Assembly: GCF_002849605.1 (NCBI RefSeq)
Contig: NZ_NPIB01000001.1
Coordinates: 248,001 to 312,000, forward strand
Reading direction: 5' to 3'
From: Photobacterium carnosum
GTDB taxonomy: Bacteria > Pseudomonadota > Gammaproteobacteria > Enterobacterales > Vibrionaceae
Length of the DNA stretch: 64,000 nucleotides
Shown here: in pieces, positions 10,152 to 20,882 of the stretch
Position numbering within the stretch: position 1 is the stretch's first letter
How the letters are laid out: each line of letters starts with the position of its first letter
Program-made: the position numbers and the translations under genes
Notes under the pieces: model-generated
What the model saw: the letters and a program-made list of their open reading frames with translations, nothing else
The model's database searches: none
Told to the model about the DNA's origin: nothing

Positions 10152-11801
10152 ATGACCATCACGAAAAATCACCATAATGCCCATATTGTGCTGTTAGATA
10201 ACTTTGATTCCTTTACTTACAACCTTGTTGATCAATTTCGAAGTCTGGGTTTTCCCGTCACGATTTATCGTAATAATTTATCAGCGCAACAAATCGAACA
10301 CGCATTACTTGAACATGAAAATCCGGTATTAGTGTTATCACCAGGCCCTGGCGCACCAGCTGATGCCGGGTGTATGCCTGAACTTATTCAACGCGTCAAA
10401 GGCAAAATCCCAATGTTAGGTATTTGCCTCGGTCATCAAGCGATTGTTGAAGCTTATGGTGGTACCGTCGCCAGCGCTGGCGATATCGTACATGGTAAAG
10501 CGGCAATGATGACCCATAACCAGCACCCTGTTTTTGGTCAACTTGCCAGCCCACTTACTGTCGCCCGTTATCATTCTTTGGTCGCAACCCATGTTCCTGC
10601 GAGCCTTGAAACGATTGCTGAGGTAAATGGATTAGTGATGGCGGTTGTTAATGAACACGATAAAGTCTGCGGCTTTCAATTTCATCCTGAATCTATCCTC
10701 ACCACTCAAGGCGCGGAACTACTTACTCATACACTGGCTTGGGTTATCAAAGCACCCACCACATGCCTAAAATACCCATTAAGGAAGATGATGAACGCTA
10801 CTATTGCTAAACTCGCCGATAAACTCTACGCCCAGCACCCCTTGAGCGAAGAAGAAAGCCATGTTCTCTTTGATGCGATCATCAACGGTGATGTTGAGCC
10901 GATTGTATTATCAGCCGTATTAACAGCCTTAAAAATTAAAGGTGAAACCCCCGCAGAGATTGCAGGCGCAGCTAAAGCACTGGTTAAAAATGCCAGCCCT
11001 TTTCCCCGACCAGATTATGATTTCGCAGATATTGTTGGCACGGGTGGCGATGGCGCTAATACCATCAACATTTCTACTACCGCCGCCTTTGTCGCTGCTG
11101 CCTGTGGTGTAAAAGTGGCTAAACATGGCAACCGTGGCGTATCAAGCAAATCAGGATCATCCGATTTATTAGATAAATTTGGGATTAATTTAACCATGCC
11201 AGCCCAAACAGCACGCCAAGCATTAGATGAGCTTGGGATCTGTTTTCTATTTGCGCCTGAATATCACGGTGGCGTACGTCATGCGATGCCGGTACGACAA
11301 ACATTACAAACGCGCACTATTTTTAATGTCTTAGGCCCATTAATTAACCCTGCCAAACCTAATATTCAATTAATGGGGGTTTATGATATCGCTTTGGTTC
11401 GCCCTATTGCTGAAACCTTAGCAACAATGGGATTAAAACGTGCTGCGGTGGTACATGGTAGCGGACTTGATGAAGTTGCCATTCATGGTGAAACCCATGT
11501 AGCTGAAATTATTGATGGGGTGATCACCGAATATACTCTTACTCCGGCTGACTTTGGGCTCAAAAGCTATCCTTTAGAAGCTATTCGTGGCGGTGAGCCT
11601 GATGAGAACTGTACCCTCATTAAACATATTCTAACGGGTAAAGGAACACCCGCTCAAGAAGGTGCCATCGCTGTTAATGTTGCACTCTTATTGCGCCTTT
11701 TTGGCCATCAGGATCTTAAAGCAAATACTCAACGCGCAATCACCATCATGCGTTCAGGTAACGCGTATCAACTTGTAGAACAACTGGCAGCACGAGGTTA
11801 A
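10152..11801 (+). CDS. trpGD: Fused anthranilate synthase II / anthranilate phosphoribosyltransferase
   Basis: Bifunctional protein of 549 residues. Residues 1-195 are the class I glutamine amidotransferase (TrpG), with Cys92 in GICLGHQAI and the HPES motif. From about Met213 the TrpD domain transfers phosphoribose to anthranilate, with [31 protein letters not shown] and NPAKPN. I chose the ATG at 10152 because TAAGGAG precedes it; the in-frame ATG further upstream lies inside trpE. The fusion resembles the enteric TrpD. The linker still holds a Shine-Dalgarno-like AAGGAAG directly before two in-frame ATG codons (10781-10793), so free TrpD might also be made. Confidence 0.96.
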   Translation: MTITKNHHNAHIVLLDNFDSFTYNLVDQFRSLGFPVTIYRNNLSAQQIEHALLEHENPVLVLSPGPGAPADAGCMPELIQRVKGKIPMLGICLGHQAIVEAYGGTVASAGDIVHGKAAMMTHNQHPVFGQLASPLTVARYHSLVATHVPASLETIAEVNGLVMAVVNEHDKVCGFQFHPESILTTQGAELLTHTLAWVIKAPTTCLKYPLRKMMNATIAKLADKLYAQHPLSEEESHVLFDAIINGDVEPIVLSAVLTALKIKGETPAEIAGAAKALVKNASPFPRPDYDFADIVGTGGDGANTINISTTAAFVAAACGVKVAKHGNRGVSSKSGSSDLLDKFGINLTMPAQTARQALDELGICFLFAPEYHGGVRHAMPVRQTLQTRTIFNVLGPLINPAKPNIQLMGVYDIALVRPIAETLATMGLKRAAVVHGSGLDEVAIHGETHVAEIIDGVITEYTLTPADFGLKSYPLEAIRGGEPDENCTLIKHILTGKGTPAQEGAIAVNVALLLRLFGHQDLKANTQRAITIMRSGNAYQLVEQLAARG

Positions 11802-11803
11802 TC

Positions 11804-13204
11804 ATGGAAACAGTCCTTGCTAAAATTATCGCGGATAAAAAAATCTGGGTCGACGCCCGCAAAGAAGCGCAACCACTCGCCAGTTTTCGCCACCAGCTTA
11901 CGCCTAGCGATCGTGATTTCTACCACGCACTTGCCAATACAGATCAACATGGGTGCCATCGCCCTGCTTTTATTCTTGAATGTAAAAAGGCATCACCATC
12001 AAAAGGCTTAATCAGAGAAAATTTCGACTTAGATTATATCGCGACGGTTTACAACCAATACGCCAGTGCCATTTCAGTATTAACTGACGAGAAATATTTT
12101 CAAGGCAATGTTGAGTTTTTACCGAAGGTACGCAGCCAAGTTACCCAACCAGTATTATGTAAAGACTTTATGATTGATAGTTACCAAGTTTATTTGGCGC
12201 GTCATTATCAAGCAGATGCGATTTTATTGATGTTATCTGTACTGGATAATGAACAATACCAAACGCTTGCCGCTGTGGCTGAATCACTCCAACTCGGTAT
12301 TTTAACCGAAGTAAGTAATGAAGCTGAACTCACGCGCGCCATCACACTCAAGGCAAAAGTCGTCGGTATTAACAACCGTAATTTACGCGATTTAAGTATT
12401 GATCTAAATCGAACTAAACAGCTCGCACCCGATTTACCTAAAGGCACAATTGTTATTTCTGAGTCAGGGATTTATACCCACCAGCAAGTACGTGAACTCT
12501 CGCCTTATGCCAATGGTTTTTTAATTGGTAGTTCATTAATGGCAGCTGATAACCTTGATTTAGCGGTTCGAAAAGTCTTATTTGGTGAACATAAAGTTTG
12601 TGGGTTAACCTCAAATGAAGATGCTCATCAGGCTTATCAACAAGGGGCAACCTATGGGGGTTTGATTTTCGTACCATCATCACCACGAGCTATTGATCTC
12701 GACCACGCTTTAGCGGTTACCGCCTCCGTTCCACTTAATTTTGTCGGTGTATTTCAAAACAGCCCATTGACAGACATTGTGACTACCGCAACAACTTTAG
12801 CCTTAGCGGCAGTGCAATTACACGGTAATGAATCACCACAATATATTGCGCAATTACGTGAACAATTACCGGTTAACTGCCAAATATGGAAAGCCCACGC
12901 CATCACTGACAGCGTACCTGATCTTACTCAATGGTCAGTCGACAAGCACCTGTTTGACAGTAAAGCTGAAGGCAAAAGTGGAGGCACAGGTATCACCTTT
13001 GATTGGTCTTTAATTACACCAGAAAACAGATCAAACAGCTTACTTGCTGGTGGGCTCAACCCAGATAATGTACACCATGCAGCCTCGCTTGGTTTTAGCG
13101 GCTTAGATTTAAATTCCGGTGTAGAGAGTGCTCCAGGTAAAAAAGATCCCCATAAATTAGCGGTAGCCTTTACGGCAATCAAACATATTAAGGACAATAA
13201 ATAA
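11804..13204 (+). CDS. trpCF: Fused indole-3-glycerol-phosphate synthase / phosphoribosylanthranilate isomerase
   Basis: Bifunctional protein of 466 residues made of two TIM barrels, as in E. coli TrpC. The N-terminal synthase half shows [37 protein letters not shown] and ISESGIY. The C-terminal isomerase half begins near [11 protein letters not shown] and has [17 protein letters not shown] and [10 protein letters not shown]. Together they perform the isomerisation and ring closure to indole-glycerol phosphate. It starts 2 bases after the trpGD stop, indicating translational coupling. Confidence 0.96.
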   Translation: METVLAKIIADKKIWVDARKEAQPLASFRHQLTPSDRDFYHALANTDQHGCHRPAFILECKKASPSKGLIRENFDLDYIATVYNQYASAISVLTDEKYFQGNVEFLPKVRSQVTQPVLCKDFMIDSYQVYLARHYQADAILLMLSVLDNEQYQTLAAVAESLQLGILTEVSNEAELTRAITLKAKVVGINNRNLRDLSIDLNRTKQLAPDLPKGTIVISESGIYTHQQVRELSPYANGFLIGSSLMAADNLDLAVRKVLFGEHKVCGLTSNEDAHQAYQQGATYGGLIFVPSSPRAIDLDHALAVTASVPLNFVGVFQNSPLTDIVTTATTLALAAVQLHGNESPQYIAQLREQLPVNCQIWKAHAITDSVPDLTQWSVDKHLFDSKAEGKSGGTGITFDWSLITPENRSNSLLAGGLNPDNVHHAASLGFSGLDLNSGVESAPGKKDPHKLAVAFTAIKHIKDNK

Positions 13205-13206
13205 TC

Positions 13207-14397
13207 ATGAGTAAATTGAATGCCTACTTTGGTGAATTTGGTGGTCAATATGTCCCTCAAATTCTAGTACCAGCCTTAGACCAACTTGAAGATGCTTTTA
13301 TTGAAGCTCAACAAGATCCCGACTTTCAGCTGCAATTTATAACGTTATTAAAAGACTATGCAGGACGACCAACAGCGTTAACCTTGTGCCAAAATTTAAC
13401 TCAAGGCACAAAGACCAAGCTTTATTTAAAGCGTGAAGATCTTCTTCATGGTGGCGCGCATAAAACTAATCAAGTATTGGGCCAAGCATTACTGGCACTG
13501 CGTATGGGTAAAACTGAAATCATCGCAGAAACAGGAGCGGGTCAACACGGGGTTGCAACAGCATTAGCGTGTGCTTTACTCGGGTTAAAGTGTCGCATTT
13601 ATATGGGGGCGAAAGATATTGAACGTCAAAGTCCCAATGTATTTAGAATGAAATTAATGGGCGCGACGGTTATTCCTGTAACGTCAGGTTCAGCAACCTT
13701 AAAAGATGCATGTAATGAAGCGATGCGCGATTGGTCTGCTAGCTATGACAAAGCCCATTATCTATTAGGAACCGCCGCCGGTCCTCACCCATTCCCAACC
13801 ATCGTGCGTGAATTTCAAAAAATCATTGGTGAAGAAACAAAAACCCAAATTATTGCAAAAGAAGGCCGTTTGCCCGATGCGGTTATTGCTTGTGTCGGTG
13901 GCGGATCAAATGCAATTGGTATGTTCGCTGATTTTATCGAAGAAAGTAGTGTCCGTTTAATTGGCGTTGAGCCTGCTGGAAAAGGGTTAGATACCAACAT
14001 GCATGGCGCGCCATTGAAACACGGAAAAATCGGTATTTTCTTTGGTATGAAAGCACCGCTAATGCAAGATGAACATGGTCAAGTTGAAGAATCATATTCA
14101 ATTTCAGCAGGGTTAGATTTTCCTTCTGTTGGCCCACAACACGCGCATCTTAATGCGATTGGTCGTGCAGAATACGGTGCGGTTACCGACGATGAAGCAT
14201 TAGATGCATTTCAACTATTAGCCCGTAAAGAAGGCATTATTCCAGCACTTGAATCTGCACATGCATTGGCTTATGCACTAAAAATAATTGCAGATGAACC
14301 TGAAAAAGAACAATTACTGGTGGTTAACCTTTCAGGCCGAGGCGATAAAGACATTTTCACTGTGCACGATATTTTAACGGCAAAAGGAGTTTTATAA
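13207..14397 (+). CDS. trpB: Tryptophan synthase beta chain
   Basis: PLP enzyme that joins indole and serine to make tryptophan, in an alpha2beta2 complex with TrpA. It has 396 residues, the typical length. The PLP lysine is Lys86 in GGAHKTNQ, the phosphate loop is GGGSNAIG, and EDLLHGG and [10 protein letters not shown] are present. It begins 2 bases after trpCF and its stop overlaps the trpA start by one base (TAATG), so trpB and trpA are tightly coupled. Confidence 0.98.
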   Translation: MSKLNAYFGEFGGQYVPQILVPALDQLEDAFIEAQQDPDFQLQFITLLKDYAGRPTALTLCQNLTQGTKTKLYLKREDLLHGGAHKTNQVLGQALLALRMGKTEIIAETGAGQHGVATALACALLGLKCRIYMGAKDIERQSPNVFRMKLMGATVIPVTSGSATLKDACNEAMRDWSASYDKAHYLLGTAAGPHPFPTIVREFQKIIGEETKTQIIAKEGRLPDAVIACVGGGSNAIGMFADFIEESSVRLIGVEPAGKGLDTNMHGAPLKHGKIGIFFGMKAPLMQDEHGQVEESYSISAGLDFPSVGPQHAHLNAIGRAEYGAVTDDEALDAFQLLARKEGIIPALESAHALAYALKIIADEPEKEQLLVVNLSGRGDKDIFTVHDILTAKGVL

Positions 14398-15203
14398 TGG
14401 ATCGCTACCACAATTTATTTACTCAACTTAGTGCCCGTAATGAAGGTGCATTTGTCCCTTTTGTTACCCTTGGTGATCCAACGCCACAACGCTCAATGGA
14501 TATTATTGATACTTTAGTTGCCGCAGGGGCTGATGCCTTAGAGTTGGGGATCCCTTTTTCAGATCCTTTAGCTGATGGCCCAACGATTCAAGGGGCCAAT
14601 ATTCGAGCTCTTGCAGCCCAAACCACCCCCATTGTTTGTTTTGAAATGCTCACTCAGATTCGCGCTAAATATCCTCAATTACCGATTGGATTACTGATGT
14701 ATGCCAATCTAGTATTCGCTACAGGTATTGATAATTTTTATCGTCGTTGTGCTGATGCTGGGGTTGACTCAGTATTAATTGCTGATGTACCTGTTAATGT
14801 GTCACTTGAATTTAGAGTTGCAGCAGAAGCTCAGGGGATTCACCCTATCTTTATCGCGCCACCTAATGCTGATGCTGCAACCTTAAAAACAGTCTCAGAG
14901 CTTAGCGGTGGTTATACTTACCTACTTTCACGCGCTGGCGTCACAGGTGCAGAAATGAAAGCAGAAATGCCGATTGAACCATTATTAGCCGCATTAAAAG
15001 CTCATAATGCGCCACCTGCGTTACTCGGTTTTGGTATTTCAACCCCAGAACAAGTTAAAGCCGCCGTAAGTGCTGGTGCTGCAGGCGTGATTTCAGGTTC
15101 AGCCGTCGTTAATATTATCGAACACAACCTCAATGATCATCCCGTTATGCTGCAGAAATTAAGCGATTTTATCTGTACGATGAAGTCAGCTACACTTCGC
15201 TGA
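14397..15203 (+). CDS. trpA: Tryptophan synthase alpha chain
   Basis: TIM-barrel enzyme that cleaves indole-glycerol phosphate to indole and glyceraldehyde-3-phosphate. The indole passes to TrpB through the intersubunit tunnel. It has 268 residues, with catalytic Glu49 ([11 protein letters not shown]) and Asp60 (LADGPTIQ) at the canonical positions. [12 protein letters not shown] and the phosphate-binding GFGIS are also present. It is the last gene of the operon and is followed by a hairpin. Confidence 0.98.
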   Translation: MDRYHNLFTQLSARNEGAFVPFVTLGDPTPQRSMDIIDTLVAAGADALELGIPFSDPLADGPTIQGANIRALAAQTTPIVCFEMLTQIRAKYPQLPIGLLMYANLVFATGIDNFYRRCADAGVDSVLIADVPVNVSLEFRVAAEAQGIHPIFIAPPNADAATLKTVSELSGGYTYLLSRAGVTGAEMKAEMPIEPLLAALKAHNAPPALLGFGISTPEQVKAAVSAGAAGVISGSAVVNIIEHNLNDHPVMLQKLSDFICTMKSATLR

Positions 15204-15242
15204 TTAAACAATATAGCGTTAATAAAACAGCAACTAATAACT

Positions 15243-15272
15243 AGCTACTTAGACAACTAAGTGACTTTTTTT
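15243..15272 (+). terminator. Terminator after trpA
   Basis: The stem TACTTAG-acaa-CTAAGTG is followed by a T-run, 40 bases after trpA. The stem is short, so some read-through to yciB is possible. Confidence 0.6.
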
Positions 15273-15329
15273 CATTCAGAGCTTGGAACAGGTATACTCT
15301 GATTAATTATTTTTAATGAGCTTGCATCC

Positions 15330-15869
15330 ATGAAGCAACTGATAGAATTTATTCCGTTACTGATCTTTTTTGTATTATTTAAAACCAATGGTATTTTTGT
15401 CGCGACAGGTGCGTTAATTGTCACAACAGCAATTCAATTAATCGTGACATGGGTTATCTATAAAAAAATAGAAAAAATGCAGCTAATCACCTTTGCTATG
15501 GTGGCTATCTTTGGTGGTTTAACACTGTTTTTACATGATGAAAACTTCATTAAATGGAAAGTGACCATCATTTATGGTCTATTTGCTCTCGCATTACTTA
15601 TAAGTCAATTGATGCATAAGCCATTAATTAAATCGATGCTAGGCAAAGAGATGACGCTGCCAGAGAACGTTTGGTTACGTATCAATCTAGCATGGACAAT
15701 ATTTTTTGTTGTTTGTGCTATTGTAAACATTTATATTGCATTCAATTTTCCGCTTGATGTCTGGGTGGATTTCAAGGTATTTGGTTTGTTAGGACTAACA
15801 TTACTCTTTACCTTCGCTACGGGTGGCTATATTTATCGCCACTTACCGAAAAGCCCTGATGATCAATAA
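15330..15869 (+). CDS. yciB: Inner membrane protein YciB (septation protein A family)
   Basis: Polytopic inner membrane protein of 179 residues, the standard length for YciB. It starts [18 protein letters not shown] and continues with about five hydrophobic helices. The family features [11 protein letters not shown] and [19 protein letters not shown] are recognisable. YciB has been linked to cell envelope synthesis and division in E. coli and Shigella, but its activity is not defined. It lies 13 bases before yciA, so the two probably form an operon as in enterics. Confidence 0.93.
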   Translation: MKQLIEFIPLLIFFVLFKTNGIFVATGALIVTTAIQLIVTWVIYKKIEKMQLITFAMVAIFGGLTLFLHDENFIKWKVTIIYGLFALALLISQLMHKPLIKSMLGKEMTLPENVWLRINLAWTIFFVVCAIVNIYIAFNFPLDVWVDFKVFGLLGLTLLFTFATGGYIYRHLPKSPDDQ

Positions 15870-15882
15870 AGTTGTATAACTG

Positions 15883-16284
15883 ATGACTACTGAAAACAAT
15901 ATCCCTCGTGGACAGCTTCTACTACGCACATTAGCGATGCCTGCCGACACCAATGCAAATGGTGATATTTTTGGTGGTTGGATCATGTCGCAACTAGATT
16001 TAGCGGGTGCTATTTTAGCCAAAGAGATCTCTCGCGGCCGAGTCGTTACCGTTTCTGTTGATAAAATAGAATTTAAAGCCCCTGTTGGCGTTGGTGATGT
16101 CGTTTGCTGCTACGGTGAATGTAAACGTATCGGTAATACATCGATGAGTGTGGGTTTAGAGGTGTGGGTAAAACCTGTTGCTGTTGATGGCATCGGTGAA
16201 CGTTACCGCGTCTGTGAAGCGACATTTAATTATGTCGCAATTAACAGCGAAGGTCGTCCACGTAAGATTGAAGTCACACAATAA
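15883..16284 (+). CDS. yciA: Acyl-CoA thioesterase YciA
   Basis: Hotdog-fold acyl-CoA thioesterase of 133 residues, soluble, hexameric in characterised homologues. Active-site region PADTNANGDIFGGWIMSQLD (about residues 19-38) and the segment VSVDKIEFKAPVGVGDVVCCYG are typical. It hydrolyses a range of acyl-CoAs and may help recycle CoA during envelope lipid turnover. It follows yciB closely and ends at a terminator. Confidence 0.94.
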   Translation: MTTENNIPRGQLLLRTLAMPADTNANGDIFGGWIMSQLDLAGAILAKEISRGRVVTVSVDKIEFKAPVGVGDVVCCYGECKRIGNTSMSVGLEVWVKPVAVDGIGERYRVCEATFNYVAINSEGRPRKIEVTQ

Positions 16285-16316
16285 TCCCATAAATAAAAAA
16301 GCACTTAATTAACAAT

Positions 16317-16344
16317 AAGCACTAACTAACGTTGGTGCTTTTTA
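16317..16344 (+). terminator. Terminator after yciA
   Basis: AAGCACTAAC pairs with GTTGGTGCTT (one G-T pair), followed by TTTTATTATTT. Confidence 0.7.
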
Positions 16345-16458
16345 TTATTTGCCTAAATCTACTTGTCCCCTCTCAATATTTAGTTAGTATGGTGCATATT
16401 AAAACAGCACGAAGCGTTATTCGTGGTTTAAACCATAACTGAATAAGGAATACCCACG

Positions 16459-16758
16459 ATGTGGTATGTGATTTTTTCTCAAGATGTTGAAAATAGCCTA
16501 GAACGCCGCATGAGTGTTCGTGAACAACACTTAGCTCGATTAAAAGAATTACAACAACAAAACCGTTTATTGGTTGCAGGGCCAATGCCTGCGATTGATA
16601 ATGAAAATCCAGGTGACGCGGGATTTACAGGTTCCACCGTTATTGCTAATTTTAATTCATTAGAACAAGCACAACAATGGGCCAATGCCGATCCGTATAT
16701 TGATGCAGGTGTTTACGCGAATGTGATCGTTAAACCCTTCAAAAAAGTCTTACCTTAA
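16459..16758 (+). CDS. yciI: YciI family protein
   Basis: Small YCII-domain protein of 99 residues starting [17 protein letters not shown]. It has the conserved histidine of the family in REQHLARL and the aspartate segment [13 protein letters not shown]. The fold is ferredoxin-like. Some homologues act as lyases or hydrolases, but the enteric YciI function is not established. A ribosome binding site (AAGGAA) lies upstream of the ATG. A lipoprotein gene follows 19 bases later and is probably co-transcribed. Confidence 0.92.
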   Translation: MWYVIFSQDVENSLERRMSVREQHLARLKELQQQNRLLVAGPMPAIDNENPGDAGFTGSTVIANFNSLEQAQQWANADPYIDAGVYANVIVKPFKKVLP

Positions 16759-16777
16759 ATATATTCAGGATCAACTT

Positions 16778-17179
16778 GTGAACCTAACTAAAACAAAAAA
16801 ATTACTGGTTGCCGCTGTCGGTCTGTTTATCCTTGGTGGCTGTGCATCACACGACCAACAGATGGTGGCTGAATCACTAGCACAATCACGAGCAGCAGCG
16901 ATTGATAGTAAAGCACCCTACCCAAGAATTGATGCTTACCAAATCACTCAAGCCTACGCGAGTAAAAATGTTGTAAAAATCAATATTATTTATGGTGGCA
17001 ATGGGCGCATAAAACCTACAACAGCGATAAAAACAGCCAGTACCAATTACTGTAATAACGCTGAATTAATACCTTTGTTTAAACATGGGGTTAATTATTT
17101 AATTACCGTTCGAGATGTGAGTGGTCGACAGTTAGTATCACAAACCATTTCAGAAGAATATTGTGACTCGTTAAAATAA
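16778..17179 (+). CDS. Lipoprotein resembling AspS/GspS-beta type II secretion pilotin
   Basis: Exported lipoprotein of 133 residues. The signal peptide ends in a lipobox (LGGCASHD, Cys22). The mature part has two further cysteines, in NYCNNAEL and EEYC, placed to form a disulfide. The pattern of a short domain ending VRDVSGRQLVSQTISEEYC fits the AspS/GspS-beta pilotin family, which guides the secretin GspD to the outer membrane. No other secretion gene is nearby, which is also typical of Vibrio-type AspS. The start is GTG with a CAGGA upstream. The assignment rests on recalled family features. Confidence 0.6.
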   Translation: MNLTKTKKLLVAAVGLFILGGCASHDQQMVAESLAQSRAAAIDSKAPYPRIDAYQITQAYASKNVVKINIIYGGNGRIKPTTAIKTASTNYCNNAELIPLFKHGVNYLITVRDVSGRQLVSQTISEEYCDSLK

Positions 17180-17198
17180 CCAGTATGCAATAATCAAG

Positions 17199-17256
17199 AA
17201 ATCCCTAACTGCAACCGACCATTTTATAATGTCAATATTGCTGGTTAGGGTTTTTT
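17199..17256. terminator. Terminator between the pilotin-like gene and the SbmA-like gene
   Basis: AAATCCCTAAC pairs across a long loop with GTTAGGGTTTT, followed by a T-run. The two flanking genes converge here. Confidence 0.6.
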
Positions 17257-17275
17257 ATTTCTTCATAATAAGCCA

Positions 17276-18277
17276 CTATTCAACAGGAATAGTTTCAACA
17301 TTAATTGCATCATTAATTTGCACTTCAAACGATCGTAGTCTTTTATAAATAGACATTAATTCAACAATCGTGCTCCATGAATGCACTAGAAATTGAAATG
17401 ATTCTTCTACTTTTCCAAACGCTCTGAGTATCTGCTGCAATACCCCCAACGTTAATGCGCCAGAAATAATAGCAGGACCCAGTGCGATATAAGGCACAAT
17501 CACGGTATATTGAATATATGACCATTTTGCGATATCAAAATATAAATAATGACGATAAAGATTAAAGTAATTTTTACGAACATTAAAAAAGAGGTCTTTC
17601 ACTGTTTCTGGTTTTGCTCGCTGTGGATTATCTTCCCCAAACACTAACTCTTTACGATAAGCGGCTTCTACTTTTTGATTTTTAAATTCTAAGCCCGGTA
17701 AACGAATACCAACAATCGCCAATAATACCGTTCCAAATAATGCCGAAATAATGGCTAAATACACCAACGAACGATCGACACTGCCTATCCATGGTAACTC
17801 GGTAACATTTTCACTTAACGTCCATAAAATAGGTAAAAACGCAACCAACGTCATTAAGGAGCGCATAAAACTCACGCCAAGACTTTCGACTATACGAGCA
17901 AAACGCATTGTATCTTCTTGAACCCGCTGTGATGCACCTTCAATATGGCTAATTTTATCCCAATGTTTCATGTAATAATTATTCATCGCAGTACGCCAAC
18001 GAAAAACATAATGACGAACAAAAAAATCGAGAATAACCGCAATAATGATATACATTGAGACAATATTGAAGAACTCAATACAACCCGCCAAAAATTCATC
18101 AAATGTCACAGCGTTAGGTTTAGCGAGTGCCTTTTGAATAAGATCATAAAAACTCCCAAACCATTGATTCACTTCTACATCTATCTGAACTTTATACCAA
18201 GTAACATATAAAATAACGATACTACCGACAATCGACCATAGAAACCAACGCCGATCAAGAAAGAACGATTTAAACAT
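17276..18277 (-). CDS. SbmA/BacA-like peptide transporter
   Basis: Polytopic inner membrane protein of 333 residues with several helices, e.g. SIVGSIVILYVTWYKVQIDVE and IIIAVILDFFVRHYVF. The segments NNYYMKHWDKISHIEGASQRVQEDTMRFA and RKNYFNLYRHYLYFDIAKW are typical of the SbmA/BacA family. These are proton-driven importers of peptide antibiotics such as microcins and proline-rich peptides. It is shorter than E. coli SbmA (406) but lacks no obvious core segment. I prefer the ATG at 18277, which has AGGA about nine bases upstream, over the GTG two codons earlier. Confidence 0.8.
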   Translation of the reverse strand: MFKSFFLDRRWFLWSIVGSIVILYVTWYKVQIDVEVNQWFGSFYDLIQKALAKPNAVTFDEFLAGCIEFFNIVSMYIIIAVILDFFVRHYVFRWRTAMNNYYMKHWDKISHIEGASQRVQEDTMRFARIVESLGVSFMRSLMTLVAFLPILWTLSENVTELPWIGSVDRSLVYLAIISALFGTVLLAIVGIRLPGLEFKNQKVEAAYRKELVFGEDNPQRAKPETVKDLFFNVRKNYFNLYRHYLYFDIAKWSYIQYTVIVPYIALGPAIISGALTLGVLQQILRAFGKVEESFQFLVHSWSTIVELMSIYKRLRSFEVQINDAINVETIPVE

Positions 18278-18456
18278 AGTCACACATCCTTAATGTATTT
18301 ATATTGAGTGCACCCCTTGCACTAACAACGTAATCAATTCATTTAATTGTTAATCACTTATTTTAGTATTTGTCACCACACACGAAAGCGCAACAAAATC
18401 CTTACAATAAAGTTCATATCGCTTATTATAATAAAAAGATGACTACTAAATTTAGA

Positions 18457-18510
18457 CAAAAAAATCCCTTATAAACGCTTAACTAAAAATAGTAGAGTCG
18501 ATAAGGGATT
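18457..18510 (-). terminator. Terminator of the RlmI-like methyltransferase gene
   Basis: On the minus strand AATCCCTTAT and ATAAGGGATT pair across a 28-base loop and are followed by seven T, just beyond the stop codon. Confidence 0.6.
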
Positions 18511-18543
18511 CTTGTTTTAGCTGTCTATTCTGACGCTAAAAAC

Positions 18544-19506
18544 TTAGCAATGACGCTCAAAAACTAAAGCTTTAAGGCCTGCTTCTGGCTCAATATCTTT
18601 AAACTCAGCAGGGTTATCTAAACGGTGAGAAAACACCATATCAGGCGCTTCAGCAGCCATTCCATCAATCAAGAATTGACTGGTTAAGGTTGGATCATTA
18701 ACACAAGCTAATACAACACCCTCTTCCGTTAATAATTCAGGTAAACGGCGCAAAATCTTTTGGTAATCTTTGGTCAGTGCAAAACTGCCTTTTTGAAATG
18801 ATGGTGGATCAATAATGATCAAATCATAAGGACCCATCTTGCGTACTTTACCCCATGACTTAAATAACTCATGGCCTAAGAAACTCACTTTCTTTAAATC
18901 ATGGTTATTGAGGTGATGATTATCACGCCCGCGACTTAATGCCGCTTTTGCCATATCAAGATTAACCACATAATCTGCGCCACCCGCAATGGCTGCCACA
19001 GAAAAACCACAAGTGTAAGCAAATAAATTCAACACTCGTTTACCTGCGGCATGCTCACGTACCCAATCACGACCATAACGCATATCAAGAAATAGACCGT
19101 TATTTTGATTACGGCCTAAATCTAATTTATACGTTAAACCACTTTCAATAACATCTTGATAGTCAGAGCTTTGTCCCCACAATACATCCATAGGTGAACC
19201 TTGACGATCACGATGTTGCAACAATAAAGAACGCGCACCACTTGCTTGCCAAGCATCAGTTTCTGTTAACGTAATAAGCAAATCAGTTAACACTTGCATA
19301 AAATCAGCATCGGGCTCTTTGAATAAGGAAACCAGTACTTGACCTTGAAGCCAATCAACAGTGATTTGTTCAAGCCCTAGCCAACAACGACCGCGGCCAT
19401 GAAACAATCGGCGAACTTCTGATGGTGGTGTCGCTAAAGCCGTTAATAAATGGGCTTCTAAAGTAGGTAAAGCGCTAATTTCCATAACATCATTCAAAGT
19501 AGTCAA
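18544..19506 (-). CDS. Class I SAM-dependent methyltransferase, RlmI/RlmK-like
   Basis: Methyltransferase of 320 residues. The SAM-binding motif is VLNLFAYTCGFSVAAIAGGA and the catalytic motif IIDPPSFQKGSF resembles RlmI and the RlmKL C-terminal domain, which methylate 23S rRNA. It lacks the N-terminal PUA domain of RlmI, so the substrate is uncertain; rRNA is a reasonable inference. The predicted start is TTG (19506). An in-frame ATG seven codons later is also possible, as neither has a clear ribosome binding site. Confidence 0.8.
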   Translation of the reverse strand: MTTLNDVMEISALPTLEAHLLTALATPPSEVRRLFHGRGRCWLGLEQITVDWLQGQVLVSLFKEPDADFMQVLTDLLITLTETDAWQASGARSLLLQHRDRQGSPMDVLWGQSSDYQDVIESGLTYKLDLGRNQNNGLFLDMRYGRDWVREHAAGKRVLNLFAYTCGFSVAAIAGGADYVVNLDMAKAALSRGRDNHHLNNHDLKKVSFLGHELFKSWGKVRKMGPYDLIIIDPPSFQKGSFALTKDYQKILRRLPELLTEEGVVLACVNDPTLTSQFLIDGMAAEAPDMVFSHRLDNPAEFKDIEPEAGLKALVFERHC

Positions 19507-19572
19507 TTAAGGCGGGCTATTCTATACGTTGAGCCTCAGAATACCAACCGTGGGATAAAATAGAGTCATTTA

Positions 19573-19779
19573 CTAATGTTGAGCACGTAAGACATATTCA
19601 ACCGAATAATCAATAAGACTCGTGGAATGTAATGTCAGTGTTGCTGATGATGAAATAAAGTGACGCGGGGTAGTTTCAGGTAATATCAAATGTTGTTGAG
19701 CACGATTTCGACGATGATGTGATTGACGTTTTTGTTGAGAAACTCGCATTTTCAGCGTACGTGAATGAGCACTGCGCAT
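19573..19779 (-). CDS. Small basic hypothetical protein
   Basis: ORF of 68 residues with a good ribosome binding site (AGAGG, nine bases before the ATG). The N-terminal half is strongly basic (SRTLKMRVSQQKRQSHHRRNRAQQ); the rest is Ser/Thr-rich with no membrane segment. I do not recognise a family. Its position between two RNA-modification genes and the basic composition would fit an RNA-binding protein, but this is only inference. It could also be non-coding. Confidence 0.45.
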   Translation of the reverse strand: MRSAHSRTLKMRVSQQKRQSHHRRNRAQQHLILPETTPRHFISSSATLTLHSTSLIDYSVEYVLRAQH

Positions 19780-19917
19780 TGTAAACCTCTAACTAATACA
19801 TTCTTGGATACAGTATAAATTATCAATACCAAAAAGAAATGCACATCCACGTTTTACTTTTCAACTGCTTATAATATGCTCAATTAGCATGTGCATATCT
19901 GCATTTAATTCATGTTA

Positions 19918-20604
19918 TTATTTTTTATTCGCTAATACAGGCCATGATAGCATCCAAGGTTGCTGCCATTTAGTTAATGCTAGCTCAGCCTCAGCTGTTG
20001 ACCATAACTCTCCGATAGTAGGCAGACATAAAAATTGTTGTAGTTCACCTTGATAAGGAAAACGTAAACCATAAGCATGTAAATAGCCGCGATCTGCCGC
20101 TTCATTACCATAAATATCATCACCCGTAATACCAGAACCAACGCTGCGCAATGCCACCCGAATTTGATGGGTTTTGCCTGTATGGGGTTTACATAAAAAG
20201 ATACGACGGCCTTCGCCACCAGCAGTGGAAAAAAACTGAGTAATTGCAGGGTTTACTTTGGTTGTTTCTAACTTCCAACTACTACGGCGTGAACGGGTCA
20301 TATCACCAATCACAACACCTTGTTTTTTCTTTGGTTTTTTAGTACTAATCGCTATATAAAACTTTTCAACCCGACGTTCAGCAAAATTAGCGCACAATGC
20401 AGCTGCGGCCGTTTTATTGCGTCCAAGTAGCAATAAACCTGATGTCATTTTATCAAGCCGATGAATTAAATACAGTTTTTCATCGCCAGTTTGCTCGGCA
20501 ACGGCTGCAAGTAATGGCTGATCATTATCGTCTTTATGTACACTAATCCCTGGGTGTTTATTAATAATTAAGAAATCAGTGTGCTGGTAAACAAGATCAA
20601 ACAT
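19918..20604 (-). CDS. RluA-family pseudouridine synthase
   Basis: Pseudouridine synthase of 228 residues if started at the ATG at 20604 (MFDLVYQHTDFLIINKHPG), which has AGGCG upstream. The longer in-frame start lacks family similarity. The catalytic aspartate is in LIHRLDKMTSGLLLLG, and KTHQIRVALRSVG is the second family motif. There is no S4 domain, which fits the short RluA-like subgroup. The target RNA cannot be deduced. Confidence 0.88.
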   Translation of the reverse strand: MFDLVYQHTDFLIINKHPGISVHKDDNDQPLLAAVAEQTGDEKLYLIHRLDKMTSGLLLLGRNKTAAAALCANFAERRVEKFYIAISTKKPKKKQGVVIGDMTRSRRSSWKLETTKVNPAITQFFSTAGGEGRRIFLCKPHTGKTHQIRVALRSVGSGITGDDIYGNEAADRGYLHAYGLRFPYQGELQQFLCLPTIGELWSTAEAELALTKWQQPWMLSWPVLANKK

Positions 20605-20882
20605 AATGAAAATAACGCCTTTACGGTACAAAGATGGCGCGAGTATAACTAGCCACTAAAAAAAGAAAAGTATTAAGATTAACGTTATAACAGTGCGCAA
20701 CATTTAATCACCGCTAAGACAATCAAAATCACCTTATTTTTTTATACTAAAATGGTAACGCCTCCTCAAAAATAACCTTGATCATTCAACATAAGCATTA
20801 AAGAGCACTGAATATTAGGTTTTTTTTCCGTTTCAATGCACTATATATACAAATTGTATTTATATATTGATGAAGTCATTCG

